In this document: positions 1 through 8,350 of the stretch, piece after piece
Layout: each line of letters begins with the position of its first letter
Position numbering within the stretch: the stretch's first letter is position 1
DNA from: Rubrivirga litoralis
Lineage (GTDB): Bacteria; Bacteroidota; Rhodothermia; Rhodothermales; Rubricoccaceae
Reading direction: 5' to 3'
Assembly (NCBI RefSeq): GCF_031846415.1
Contig: NZ_JAVRHT010000001.1
Coordinates: 295,248-359,247 of the forward strand
DNA: 64,000 nucleotides
Program-made: the position numbers and the translations under genes
Notes under the pieces: model-generated
Database searches by the model: none
What the model saw: the letters and a program-made list of their open reading frames with translations, nothing else
Told to the model about the DNA's origin: nothing

Positions 1-644
1 TTGGCCGCCTCGAAGCCCACGCCCGCGAGGCCATAGACGCCGGGGCCGACTGGCTCCACATCGACGTGATGGACGGCCACTTTGTCCCGAACATCTCGTT
101 CGGCGTGCCCGTCATGCGCGGGCTCCGAGCGCTCGCCGACGAGACTGACACGCCGTTCGACGTCCACCTCATGATCGAGGAGCCGGACCGCTACCTCGAG
201 GACTTCGCCGAGGCCGGGGCGTCCGTTATCACGGTCCACCAGGAGGCGTGCCCGCACCTCCACCGGACCGTCCAGGCCATCCACGCGCTCGGGTGCCGGG
301 CCGGCGTGGCGGTCAACCCGGCCACCCCGCTCGTGATGCTCGAAGACGTCCTGGGCGACCTCGACCTCGTCCTCGTGATGTCGGTCAACCCCGGCTTCGG
401 CGGGCAGTCGTTCATCCCGGGCTCGACGGACAAGGTCCGCCGGCTCCGCCAGATGACGAGCGGAGCGCAGACCGCCGGGGCGGGGCGGCCGCTCATCGAG
501 GTCGACGGCGGCGTGTCGCCGGACAACGCGCGCGCCCTCCTCGACGCCGGCGCCGACGTGTTCGTCGCCGGCAGCGCCGTCTTCCGGGGCGACGTGGCCG
601 AGAACGTGGCCGCGTTCCGCCGCGCCGAGATGCGGACGGCGTAG
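1..644 (+). CDS. rpe: ribulose-phosphate 3-epimerase, 5' partial
   Basis: Interconverts D-ribulose 5-phosphate and D-xylulose 5-phosphate in the pentose phosphate pathway, in the cytoplasm. The window opens inside the gene: reading from base 3 gives an unbroken TIM-barrel sequence of about 213 residues, so only some 10-20 N-terminal residues are missing compared with the usual ~220. Visible family signatures are HIDVMDG followed by HFVPN (about bases 57-90, metal-ligand strand), MSVNPGFGGQ (about 378-407, phosphate binding) and EVDGGV (about 498-515). Stop at 642-644. A lipoprotein gene follows on the same strand after a 58-base gap. Identity is firm; only the start is outside the window. Confidence 0.95.
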   Translation, partial: GRLEAHAREAIDAGADWLHIDVMDGHFVPNISFGVPVMRGLRALADETDTPFDVHLMIEEPDRYLEDFAEAGASVITVHQEACPHLHRTVQAIHALGCRAGVAVNPATPLVMLEDVLGDLDLVLVMSVNPGFGGQSFIPGSTDKVRRLRQMTSGAQTAGAGRPLIEVDGGVSPDNARALLDAGADVFVAGSAVFRGDVAENVAAFRRAEMRTA

Positions 645-702
645 GGACCGCGCGCGGAGTCGGGCGTAGTCTCCCCACGCTGCCCTCGCCCACCCCGCCC
701 GC

Positions 703-1620
703 ATGTCGCCGATCCTGCCGCCCCGACCCCTCGCACTCGTCGCGGCGCTCGCGCTCGCCGCCTGCTCCGCCCCGCCCCAAGCCGAGGCCCCCGCCGTCCC
801 CGAGGTCGCCGGTCTCTCGTCGGACCAGGTCCTGTACCTGGACGAGCTGGGCATCCCCGTGGTCGTCCCGGGCGCGACCGGGGCGTTCCGCCTGGGCGGG
901 CTCGAAGTCGAGCGCCGCGCCGGCTCCGTCCGCTACGCGCTCGACTACCGCCGCGACGACGGCGCGTGCTTCGAGGTGAGCGGCGACACGGGCGGGATGC
1001 GCCTGCCGGACTACCCGCTCGTCTCGCAGGAGGCGATCGCGCGCGGGCTCCCCGGGCGCCCGACCGTCCGCGTGTTCGAGGCCGCCGACGACCCGGGTGC
1101 GACGAGCGCTCAGGTGTGGGGGGTGCAGACGGTGGTCTCGGAGCCGATCGCGCTCGACGGCGTCGGCGTGCTGTTCCTCAGCGACACGGCCGACGGCTGC
1201 CGGCCCGTGAGCCTCGTCGAGGCCGTCGAGGTCGTGTCCGCCCTCGAGCTCCTCCCGCGCGTTCCGGGCGGGGCGAGCGGGGGCGGCTCGGCCGCCGCGG
1301 GCGGCGACACCTACCGCCCCGCCCCCGACGTCCTCGACGGCTACAATGCGGCGTCCACGCCCGAGGCCGCCGCCGAGGCCATCGCGCGGCGGTACGAGAC
1401 CGACGCCGTCGAGGTCGAGGTCGTGGAGGTGTACGACGGCGAGGCCGTGGTCCTGGTGACGGCCTACGACCTCCGCGACGACTCGGTCCGCGACGAGCGC
1501 CTGCGCCTGCTCTACCGCGACAACGGGGTCGGCACGTGGGAGCTCGTCGACGCCGGCCGCCAGGTCCGGTGCCAGGCCAGGCGCGGCCACGCGGACTGGG
1601 GCTCGCCCCCGTGCTCGTAG
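703..1620 (+). CDS. predicted lipoprotein of unknown function
   Basis: A 305-residue protein with a lipoprotein signal: hydrophobic residues 10-19 followed by a lipobox L-A-A-C, Cys21 being the predicted lipidated residue. It is therefore probably anchored in an envelope membrane facing the periplasm or outside. The mature part has an N-terminal region (about 35-190) with three cysteines, a Gly/Ala/Ser-rich linker at about 187-200, and a C-terminal region (about 215-305) rich in Asp/Glu and Val. I recognise no family. The ATG at 703 is chosen because the signal peptide begins directly there. It follows rpe on the same strand but shows no functional link. Confidence 0.7.
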   Translation: MSPILPPRPLALVAALALAACSAPPQAEAPAVPEVAGLSSDQVLYLDELGIPVVVPGATGAFRLGGLEVERRAGSVRYALDYRRDDGACFEVSGDTGGMRLPDYPLVSQEAIARGLPGRPTVRVFEAADDPGATSAQVWGVQTVVSEPIALDGVGVLFLSDTADGCRPVSLVEAVEVVSALELLPRVPGGASGGGSAAAGGDTYRPAPDVLDGYNAASTPEAAAEAIARRYETDAVEVEVVEVYDGEAVVLVTAYDLRDDSVRDERLRLLYRDNGVGTWELVDAGRQVRCQARRGHADWGSPPCS

Positions 1621-1828
1621 GCGGAGGCCGGGGCGGCAGACCGCGGCGGGCGGCCGCCGAGGTCCGAACGGGCGCGGCCGCCCCGCTCGCGCTGGGTGGG
1701 CAGGGTGGTCCAGCCGCCCCGCGCCCGAACGTCGCGCAGCGTCGGCGCGGCCAGGGCGAGGGGGCGGGGCGGCCAGGGTGAGGGGCCGGGCGGGGTGGCG
1801 AGTGCCTGACGAACTCAGCGAGCCCGTA

Positions 1829-3931
1829 TTAGAGCGCCTCGACCTGGGCGGCCAGCCGCTCCCACCGCTTGTAGAGCCCCTTGAGGTCCGCCTTCGCCGT
1901 CGTGAGCGACGCCATCGTGGTCTCGAACTCCTTGGGCTTCGCGTAGAGGTCGGGGTCGGCCATCTGCGCCTCCAGCGTCTCGATCTCCCCCTCCTTGTCG
2001 GCGACGGACTGCTCCAACAGGTCGAGCGCCCGCTGCGCGAGGTCCGGCCCGAGCTCCTTGGCCGACGGGACCGTCCCGTCCTTCATCATGCGGTAGAGCG
2101 CGTTGCGGGCCTCGGCCTCGCGGCGCTTGTCCTCCTTCGATTTTTTGCCGCCCGAGGACTTCGCCGCCCCGCCCTTGCCCGCCCCGCCCGCTGCTTTCCC
2201 GCCCTTCGCTGGCGCGGCCGCCCCGCCCTTCGCGGGCGGCGCAGGCGTGGGCGGGGCGGTCTGGGCCGCGCCGTCGCCCGAGGGCAGGTGCTTGGCCGCC
2301 GTCCCGTTCTCGCGCTGCCACTGCGTCTCGAAGTACGTGCCGCGGTAGGTCCGCACGCCGCGGTCCTCGACGTACCACACCGACTCGGCGACGGCGTCGA
2401 TAAAGTGGCGGTCGTGGCTGACGAGCACGAACGTGCCGGTGTACTGGCGGAGCGCCTCGGCGAGCACGTTCTTCGAGACCAGGTCGAGGTGGTTCGTCGG
2501 CTCGTCGAGGACGAGGACGTTGGCTGGGCTGAGGAGCGTCCGCGCGAGCGCGAGCCGCGAGCGCTCGCCGCCGGAGAGCACGGACACGCTCTTTTCGGCG
2601 TCCGAGCCCGTAAACAGGAACGCGCCGAGGAGCGAGCGGAGCTCGGTGTCGGAGTGCCCGCGCGAGACCTCCTGGAGCGACTGGAAGACGGTGTGCGACG
2701 GGTCGAGCGCCTCGGCCTGGTGCTGCGCGAAGTGGGCCATCTCAGCGCGGCGGTCCTGGCGGACCTCGCCGTCGACCGACTCCGTCCCCAGCAGGATGCG
2801 CGCGAGCGTCGACTTGCCGGCCCCGTTCTTGCCGACCAGCGCCACCTTGTCGCCCCGCTCCAGCACGAGCGGGTCGGCGTGGTCGAACACGACCGTCTCG
2901 CCGCCCTCCGGCGCGGGGTACGACTTGGCGAACGCGCCCAGCTCGACCACCTGGCGCCCGGACGCGGGCGGGTCGGGGAACCGGAACCGGATCGTATTGG
3001 CCTCGGCCGGCGGCGGCGGGATGCGCTCGAGCTTCTCGAGCATCTTGATCCGGCTCTGGGCCTGCTTCGCCTTCGTGGCCTTGGCGCGGAACCGGGCGAT
3101 AAACCGCTCGGCCTCGGCGATCTCCTTTTGCTGGTTGTCGTACCGCGCCTGCCAGTGCGCCCGCCGCTCCTGCCGGGCTTCGAGGTAGTGCGAGTAGTTG
3201 CCGGCGTAGCTGTCGATCTGGCCGCGCACGAGGTCGGCCGTCGCCGTCGTCATGCGGTCGAGGAAGTAGCGGTCGTGCGAGACCAGGACGACGGCGCCGG
3301 GGTAGCCCGTGAGGTGCCCTTCGAGCCAGTCGATGGACTCGATGTCGAGGTGGTTCGTGGGCTCGTCGAGGAGCAGCACGTCGGGCTCGCCGAGCAGCAT
3401 CCGCGCGAGCGTCGACCGCATCCGCCAGCCGCCGGAGAACGTCTTGAGCGGCCGGCGCATCTCGTCGGCGCTGAACCCGAGCCCCGAGAGCACGGCGGCC
3501 GCCCGCGCCTCGGCCGTGTGCGCCTCGCGCGTGACGAGCCGGTCGTGGACCTTGCTGAACCGCTCGACGAGGGCGAAGTAGTCGTCCGACGTGTGGTCGG
3601 CGTGCGCCTCCATCTGCTTCGTCAACGCCTCGGCCTCGGCCTCCAGCCGGAGCACGTCGTCGAAGGCCCGGAGCGCGTCCTCGAGCGGCGTCGTCTCGAT
3701 GTCCTGCTCCTGCGTGTCCTGGCGCAGGAACCCGACGGTCGCCCCGCCCTCATAAACCACCCCGCCCGCGTCGGGCGCCTGGTCGCCGGCGATGACGCGG
3801 AGCAGCGTCGACTTGCCGGCCCCGTTCGGCCCGACGAGCCCGACCCGCTCGCCGCCACGGACGGTCCACGAGAGGCCATCGAACAGGACGCGGCCGCCGA
3901 ACGCGAGATGAAGGTCGTTTACGACGAGCAA
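1829..3931 (-). CDS. ABC-F family ATP-binding protein
   Basis: A soluble protein with two fused ABC ATPase domains and no membrane segments, typical of ABC-F proteins that act on the ribosome (translation factor or antibiotic resistance). Domain 1 has Walker A GPNGAGKST (about residues 34-42), signature FSGGW and Walker B LLLDEPTNHLD; domain 2 has GKNGAGKST, LSGGERSR and LVLDEPTNHLD. A charged linker lies between them. The C-terminus has a Lys/Ala/Gly-rich spacer (about 560-610) and a coiled-coil tail as in the Uup/YfmR/YdiF branch. Length 700 is slightly long because of that spacer. The start is TTG at 3931-3929, immediately abutting a heptamer repeat array; the next residues LVVNDLHLAFGG match the family N-terminus, so the array has inserted at the very edge of the gene. 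Confidence 0.9.
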   Translation of the reverse strand: MLVVNDLHLAFGGRVLFDGLSWTVRGGERVGLVGPNGAGKSTLLRVIAGDQAPDAGGVVYEGGATVGFLRQDTQEQDIETTPLEDALRAFDDVLRLEAEAEALTKQMEAHADHTSDDYFALVERFSKVHDRLVTREAHTAEARAAAVLSGLGFSADEMRRPLKTFSGGWRMRSTLARMLLGEPDVLLLDEPTNHLDIESIDWLEGHLTGYPGAVVLVSHDRYFLDRMTTATADLVRGQIDSYAGNYSHYLEARQERRAHWQARYDNQQKEIAEAERFIARFRAKATKAKQAQSRIKMLEKLERIPPPPAEANTIRFRFPDPPASGRQVVELGAFAKSYPAPEGGETVVFDHADPLVLERGDKVALVGKNGAGKSTLARILLGTESVDGEVRQDRRAEMAHFAQHQAEALDPSHTVFQSLQEVSRGHSDTELRSLLGAFLFTGSDAEKSVSVLSGGERSRLALARTLLSPANVLVLDEPTNHLDLVSKNVLAEALRQYTGTFVLVSHDRHFIDAVAESVWYVEDRGVRTYRGTYFETQWQRENGTAAKHLPSGDGAAQTAPPTPAPPAKGGAAAPAKGGKAAGGAGKGGAAKSSGGKKSKEDKRREAEARNALYRMMKDGTVPSAKELGPDLAQRALDLLEQSVADKEGEIETLEAQMADPDLYAKPKEFETTMASLTTAKADLKGLYKRWERLAAQVEAL

Positions 3932-3932
3932 T

Positions 3933-3963
3933 GTGGAATGCGGAAGGTTGAATGCGGAAGGTC
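3933..3963 (+). repeat. heptamer array, left arm of four-helix-bundle cassette
   Basis: Units of 7 bases with a GAA core: GAATGCG, GAAGGTT, GAATGCG, GAAGGTC (3936-3963), preceded by GTGGAAT. It starts two bases from the start codon of the ABC-F gene. It faces an inverted array of the same unit at 4355-4389. Confidence 0.85.
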
Positions 3964-3965
3964 TG

Positions 3966-4373
3966 CTATCTGGCCGAGTTGCGTTTCGCGTTTCGCGTGA
4001 TCGCAGTCAGAATCGCAACGAGTTCGTCCGTCTCGCGCGTGATGCCGCGGAGGCGCGAGGGAGCGGTCACCTCGGCTTCGGCGAGCAGGCGGAGCCAGTA
4101 CAAGCTCTCGCGGGCTTCCTTCTGAGCGATCTGGAGCTTGTGGACGAAGTCTTTCCGGCTCTCGCCGGCCTGGGCCTCCGCCACGTTCGCTCCGATGGAG
4201 GTTGCGGACCGAAGAAACTGTTTCCCGATCACCCACCCCGCCCGGTCGCTGGACTCCTGGAGCGCTCGGAACAGCCGGACAGCCCGGACACCATACGCCA
4301 ACGTCCGTTCGCCGATGTCGCGTACCTGCCGTGGCTTTCCCGGCTGGTCTGCACTTCGTTCCGCGTTCAACAT
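3966..4373 (-). CDS. four-helix-bundle protein (S23/IVP-type) inside inverted heptamer arrays
   Basis: A small helical protein of the four-helix-bundle family first noticed inside 23S rRNA intervening sequences; a relative, Avd, works with diversity-generating reverse transcriptases. With the ATG at 4373 it has 135 residues. Recognisable segments are IGKQFLRSATSIGANVAEAQ (about 50-69), DFVHKLQIAQKEARESLYWL and TDELVAILTAI near the end. Residues 1-10 are encoded by the right-hand repeat arm, so a later non-ATG start (for instance a TTG about 25 codons in) is possible. The gene and its two arrays exactly fill the gap between the ABC-F start and the sugar-transferase stop. The molecular function of stand-alone members is not established, to my knowledge; I infer a role with the flanking repeats. 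Confidence 0.8.
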   Translation of the reverse strand: MLNAERSADQPGKPRQVRDIGERTLAYGVRAVRLFRALQESSDRAGWVIGKQFLRSATSIGANVAEAQAGESRKDFVHKLQIAQKEARESLYWLRLLAEAEVTAPSRLRGITRETDELVAILTAITRNAKRNSAR

Positions 4374-4389
4374 TCTCAATTCCGCATTC
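4355..4389 (-). repeat. heptamer array, right arm of four-helix-bundle cassette
   Basis: Read on the minus strand the units are GAATGCG, GAATTGA, GAATGTT, GAACGCG, GAACGAA: five consecutive 7-base units with an invariant GAA. They are inverted relative to the arm at 3933-3963, and both arms contain the identical unit GAATGCG. The terminal bases overlap the TGA stop of the sugar transferase (4388-4390). Confidence 0.85.
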
Positions 4390-5815
4390 AGTGCGCGTTT
4401 TCGTGGACGAACCCGCGGAACAGGGTGAGGAAGAGGATCTTGACGTCCATGCCGAGCGACCAGTTGCGGATGTAGAAGAGGTCGAACTCGATCCGCTTCT
4501 CCAGGCTCGTGTCGCCGCGCCAGCCGTGGACCTGCGCCCAGCCCGTGATGCCGGCATTCATCTTGTGGCGGAGCATGTAACCCGGGATCTGGTGCCGGAA
4601 CCCCTCGATGAGCGCCGGGCGCTCCGGCCGCGGGCCGACGACCGACATGTCGCCGCGGAGCACGTTGAGGAACTGCGGGAGCTCGTCCAGGCTCGTCCGC
4701 CGGAGGAAGGCGCCGACGGGCGTGGCCCGGGCCTCGCCGCGCCGCGACCACACCGCCCCGCTCTGGGCCTCGACGCCGACCGGCATCGAGCGGAACTTGA
4801 GGATCTCGAACGTCTGCCCGTTGAGGCCCATCCGCGTCTGGCGGTAGAGGACCGGCCCCGGCGACGACAACTTGACCGCCGCCGCGATCAGGGCCAGGAG
4901 CGGGGAGGTGAGCACGAGGGCCGCGAGCGAGAACGCGACGTCGGCCGCGCGCTTGACGATCTGGCGGACGTCGAACGGGGCCTCGTCCAAGAGGTGGATG
5001 ACCGGGAGCCCGTCGACGTCGGACACGCGGCTGTTGAGGAGCAGGTCGAGGCCGAGGATGTCGGGGACGAGGCAGAGGTGGGCCGTCCGCGTCGTACACG
5101 CCTCGGCGACCGCCTCGATCTTGTCGGCGGCCGAGAGCGGGAGCGCGGCGTAGACCATGTCCACCCCGCCCAGCCGGTCCAGCACGGCGCCGATGTCGCG
5201 GACCGGGCCGATCACGCGGGGCGCCGCCTCCTGGCCCGGGTAGAACGGGTCGGCCGGCTCGGCGTCGACGGCGTCGCCGCGGTCGTCGAGGAAGCCGACC
5301 ACCTCGAACCCCATCCACGGGTAGTGCTGGAACGCCCGCGCCAGCCGCTGACCGGCCTTCCCCGCGCCCACGATGAGCACGCGGCGGACATTGTGGCCGC
5401 GCTCGCGGGCCTGCCGGAGCGCGGCGTAGATGGCCGTCCGCAGGGCGACGAGGAGCGCCGACGAGATCGCCCCGAACAGGAGCATGTGGAGCCGCGAGAA
5501 CGAGAACTCCCGGAAGAAGAACAGCGCCGCGACCGACGCCGCCACGCCCAGCGCGACGGCCCGCGCGACGGCGAACACCATGAGCGGGAGCCGCTGCGCC
5601 CGCCGCGTCTGGTAGAGCCCCGAGAGCAGGAACACCCCGCCCCACACGACGAGCACGAACGGCAAGAACCCCAGGTAGGCCCCGAGCGAGACCCACTCGG
5701 GCGGCGTCAGCACCTCGAACCGGACGGTCCACGCCAGCACCCACGCCAGGGCGATGAGCACGAGGTCGGCGGCGAACAGGCCGCGCTGGAGAAGGAGGCT
5801 GCGCTCGAGGAGCAT
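4388..5815 (-). CDS. polyprenyl glycosylphosphotransferase (WcaJ/WbaP-type initiating enzyme)
   Basis: Transfers a sugar 1-phosphate from a nucleotide sugar to undecaprenyl phosphate, the first step of exopolysaccharide or capsule repeat-unit assembly, at the cytoplasmic membrane. The 475 residues comprise an N-terminal bundle of about four membrane segments (to about 115), a central Rossmann-like domain (VLIVGAGKAGQRLA, about 148-161), a further hydrophobic segment near 285-310, and a C-terminal sugar transferase domain with KFRSM, RRTSLDELPQ and VGPRPERP motifs. The end (FVHENAH) is the normal family C-terminus, so the repeat cassette immediately downstream has not truncated it. The substrate sugar cannot be read from sequence. 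No other polysaccharide genes are adjacent. Confidence 0.9.
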   Translation of the reverse strand: MLLERSLLLQRGLFAADLVLIALAWVLAWTVRFEVLTPPEWVSLGAYLGFLPFVLVVWGGVFLLSGLYQTRRAQRLPLMVFAVARAVALGVAASVAALFFFREFSFSRLHMLLFGAISSALLVALRTAIYAALRQARERGHNVRRVLIVGAGKAGQRLARAFQHYPWMGFEVVGFLDDRGDAVDAEPADPFYPGQEAAPRVIGPVRDIGAVLDRLGGVDMVYAALPLSAADKIEAVAEACTTRTAHLCLVPDILGLDLLLNSRVSDVDGLPVIHLLDEAPFDVRQIVKRAADVAFSLAALVLTSPLLALIAAAVKLSSPGPVLYRQTRMGLNGQTFEILKFRSMPVGVEAQSGAVWSRRGEARATPVGAFLRRTSLDELPQFLNVLRGDMSVVGPRPERPALIEGFRHQIPGYMLRHKMNAGITGWAQVHGWRGDTSLEKRIEFDLFYIRNWSLGMDVKILFLTLFRGFVHENAH

Positions 5816-5904
5816 CTGCGGGCAGGCCGGCGGCCTCGGCGGCCGCTAGCGTCCAGGAAAGAGGCGTCTCAAACGGCGGGGGCGGGGCGGGGCGGGCTCG
5901 GGAG

Positions 5905-5912
5905 CGAATCTA
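5905..5912 (-). promoter_or_regulatory. candidate -7 box upstream of sugar transferase
   Basis: Minus-strand TAGATTCG, about 90 bases upstream of the sugar transferase start; it fits the recurrent TAGCTTSG pattern seen before many genes in this window and resembles the Bacteroidota TAnnTTTG element. Confidence 0.35.
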
Positions 5913-6053
5913 GAACGCGGTGTCGGCGCCCGGGGGGCACTTCTGAAGGACAGGCCGCCCCGCTCGGGCGGAGAGAAACGACGAGGCCGCTGCTCCCACC
6001 CCGCCCGCGCTCCTCCTTCTGGGGCGGGGCGGACCCGGGCGGGGCGGCCCTGC

Positions 6054-6926
6054 TCACCCGCCCCGCCCCGCCCGGAGGCGGGCGGGGTGGCTGGCGCGGA
6101 TGAGCGCCCGCGCCAGCGCCCGCGTCGAGTTCACGAGCGGGACCCCGCCTCGCTCGGGCTCGGGGACCGCGAGCGGGAGCTCGGTGCAGCCCAGGATCAC
6201 GGCCTCGGCGCCCCGGCCGATCAGGTGGTCGGCCGCGTCGAGCAGGACGGCGCGCGCGCGCGGGTCGGGCGGGGCGGACTGCGCCTTGAGGCCCCACGCG
6301 CGGCCGTAGATCGACTCCTGCACGCGGGCCTGATGCTCGGGGTTGGGGACGACGGCCTCGACGCCCGCCGCCTCCAGGCCGATCTGGTGGAGCCGGTTCT
6401 CGACCGACGACGTGGTCGCCAGCACGCCGACGCGTTCGGCGCGAGGGGCCACCTCCCGCACGCGCTCCACGATCGCGTCGACGATGTGGACGAGGCGGAG
6501 CGCGCGGTCCTCGGCGGCGAGACCGGCCACGAGCCGGTCAAAGAGGGCCGGCGCGTGGGCCGTGTTGCACGGGACGCCGGCGACGGCGCACCCGGCGTCG
6601 TCGAGCCGCCGGAGCACCTCGAGCATGGCCGGGAGCGGCGACGGCGCCGACGCGTCGGCGATCCAGGTGGCGCGGTCGGGGATGCGGCCGGGGTAGGAGA
6701 CGAGCGTGACCGGCAGGTGCTCCTGGTCCGCGTGGGCGTCGGTCTCGTCGAACACGGCGCGGACGAGGCCGAGGCCGGCGTACGGGCCGAGCCCGCCGAG
6801 CACGCCGATCGCGGAGCGCTCGTCGGGGGAGGGGGCGCCGTTCAGCGCGGAGAGGGCGGGGTCTGTCACGGGCGGGGCAGGCACGGGCGGGGCAGGTACG
6901 GGTAGGGGCGGTGAAAACGACGGCAA
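6054..6926 (-). CDS. aspartate/glutamate racemase-family protein
   Basis: Cofactor-independent Asp/Glu racemase superfamily; such enzymes interconvert L- and D-aspartate or glutamate, or act on hydantoins, in the cytoplasm. The two expected catalytic cysteines are present: VPCNTAH in the N-terminal lobe (about residue 120) and ILGCTELPL in the C-terminal lobe (about 245). A glycine-rich IGVLGGLGPYAG start of the fold lies at about 41-52. The first ~20 residues are Pro/Ala repeats encoded by copies of the GC motif, so translation may really begin at the GTG giving VTDPALSALNG. There is no operon partner. The substrate is undetermined; aspartate racemase is the likeliest. Confidence 0.85.
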   Translation of the reverse strand: MPSFSPPLPVPAPPVPAPPVTDPALSALNGAPSPDERSAIGVLGGLGPYAGLGLVRAVFDETDAHADQEHLPVTLVSYPGRIPDRATWIADASAPSPLPAMLEVLRRLDDAGCAVAGVPCNTAHAPALFDRLVAGLAAEDRALRLVHIVDAIVERVREVAPRAERVGVLATTSSVENRLHQIGLEAAGVEAVVPNPEHQARVQESIYGRAWGLKAQSAPPDPRARAVLLDAADHLIGRGAEAVILGCTELPLAVPEPERGGVPLVNSTRALARALIRASHPARLRAGRGG

Positions 6927-6972
6927 GACGCGCTCCGGCGGGGCGGGGCGGCCGCTCTGCGAAGGGCGCGGG

Positions 6973-7004
6973 TTGGCCGGCGGCCCAGCGGCCCCCTAGT
7001 TTCG
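6973..7004 (+). promoter_or_regulatory. candidate promoter of tRNA-Gln
   Basis: TTG at 6973-6975, 21 bases, then TAGTTTCG at 6997-7004. This is one of the clearest two-part promoters in the window. It would leave a leader of roughly 85 bases before the tRNA. Confidence 0.45.
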
Positions 7005-7094
7005 CAGTTCTGCGCCGAGGCGACACCGGCGGCACTGATGCCGCCTCGCCCCTTGGGTTCGCCCGTGGGGTCCGCCCCGCCCCGGCGCCGACTT

Positions 7095-7165
7095 TGCCCG
7101 ATGGTGTAATGGCAGCACAGCAGCCTTTGGAGCTGTTTGTGGAGGTTCGAATCCTCCTCGGGCAA
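7095..7165 (+). tRNA. tRNA-Gln (anticodon TTG)
   Basis: Acceptor stem TGCCCGA (7095-7101) pairs with TCGGGCA (7158-7164). The T arm carries GGTTCGAATCC. The anticodon stem GCAGC/GCTGT encloses the loop CTTTGGA, whose middle three bases are TTG, decoding CAA/CAG. The CCA end is not encoded. It precedes prs by 84 bases. Confidence 0.95.
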
Positions 7166-7248
7166 CCGCCCCCGCCGCCCCGCCCGCAGGGCCTGCCTCC
7201 CCGCCCGCAGGGTCCGTCCTGCGAACGCCCGCCTTCCGGGTCCGCCCC

Positions 7249-8265
7249 GTGTCCCACCCCGCCCTCCCCGTCACGATCTTCGCCGGCCGGAGCGTGCCCG
7301 CGCTCGCCCGCGACATCGCCGCGGCCTACGGCCGCGTCGAGGGCGACCACTCGGGCGAGCTCGGCGGCGTCACGCTCCGGGACTTTTCCGACGGCGAGAT
7401 CTACGTCCGCTACGACGAGTCGATTCGGGGGACCGACCTGTTCATCGTCCAGTCGACGCCGCCGCCGGCCGAAAACTGGATGGAGCTCATGCTCCTGGTC
7501 GACGCCGCGCGGCGCGCGTCGGCGGCGCGGATCACGGCCGTCATCCCGTACTTCGGCTACGCCCGCCAGGACCGGAAGGACCAGCCGCGCGTCTCGATCG
7601 CGGCGCGCATGATCGCCCGGATGCTCGAGCAGGCCGGCGTCGACCGCGTGCTCACGATGGACCTCCACGCGGCCCAGATCCAGGGGTTCTTCGACATCCC
7701 GGTCGACCACCTCTACGGGAGCGTCGTGTTCGAGCAGTGGCTGGACGAGCACTCGCGGCCGGGCGGGGCGGACGCGGATGGGCGGGGCGGGGCGGACCTC
7801 CGCGCGTTCCGCGACAACCTCGTCGTGGTCGCCCCGGACGTGGGCGCCTCGAAGGTGGCCCGGGCCTACGCCAAGCGCCTCGGCGCCGACCTCGCGCTCA
7901 TCGACAAGCGCCGGCCCGAGGCCAACGTCGCCGAGGTCATGAACGTGATCGGCGACGTCGACGGCCGGAACTGCCTCCTCATCGACGACATGTGCGACAC
8001 GGCCGGCACGCTCACGTCCGGCGCCCAGGCGCTCGCCGACGGCGGCGCCCTCGACGTGCAGGCCTTCTGCACGCACGCGCTCCTCTCCGGCCCGGCCATC
8101 GACCGCATCGAGGCCAGCCCGCTCAGCCGCGTCGTCGTCACCGACACGATCCCGCTCCAGCGGACGTCGCCCAAGATCGAGGTCATCTCGGTCGCCCCGC
8201 TCTTCGCCGAGTCCATCCACCGGATCGGCGCCGACGAGTCCATCTCCACCCTTTTCGTTGACTAA
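7249..8265 (+). CDS. prs: ribose-phosphate pyrophosphokinase
   Basis: Makes PRPP from ribose 5-phosphate and ATP for nucleotide, histidine and NAD synthesis; cytoplasmic. Conserved segments are the FSDGEIYVR flag-region start, YFGYARQDRK, DLHAAQIQGFF and the PRPP loop LIDDMCDTAGT. At 338 residues it is longer than the usual ~315, mostly because of a ~17-residue insert rich in Gly/Ala/Asp (about residues 170-187) between FEQWLDEH and LVVVAPDVG. That insert is encoded by two copies of the genome-wide GC motif. The GTG at 7249 is chosen because the family N-terminus follows at once. It heads the classic prs-rplY-pth order. Confidence 0.95.
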   Translation: MSHPALPVTIFAGRSVPALARDIAAAYGRVEGDHSGELGGVTLRDFSDGEIYVRYDESIRGTDLFIVQSTPPPAENWMELMLLVDAARRASAARITAVIPYFGYARQDRKDQPRVSIAARMIARMLEQAGVDRVLTMDLHAAQIQGFFDIPVDHLYGSVVFEQWLDEHSRPGGADADGRGGADLRAFRDNLVVVAPDVGASKVARAYAKRLGADLALIDKRRPEANVAEVMNVIGDVDGRNCLLIDDMCDTAGTLTSGAQALADGGALDVQAFCTHALLSGPAIDRIEASPLSRVVVTDTIPLQRTSPKIEVISVAPLFAESIHRIGADESISTLFVD

Positions 8266-8269
8266 CAAC

Positions 8270-8350
8270 GGTACGGAGTACGAGGTACGGGGTACGCTTG
8301 CCCCTTGGCGCTAGCCGTACCGAGTACCCCGCACCCCGTACCCCCACCCC
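8270..8350. repeat. inverted pair of heptamer arrays between prs and rplY
   Basis: Left arm: GGTACGG, AGTACGA, GGTACGG, GGTACGC (8270-8297). Right arm: CGTACCG, AGTACCC, CGCACCC, CGTACCC, CCACCCC (8316-8350), the inverse of the left. An 18-base spacer separates them. The left arm begins 5 bases after the prs stop and the right arm touches the rplY ATG, leaving no room for an ordinary ribosome-binding site. Confidence 0.85.

Noticed and set aside
3966..5744. One long minus-strand protein joining the four-helix-bundle sequence to a frame inside the sugar transferase gene
   Set aside because: The upstream part is Arg/Ala-rich shadow sequence of the transferase in another frame; only the part after 4373 belongs to the helical family.
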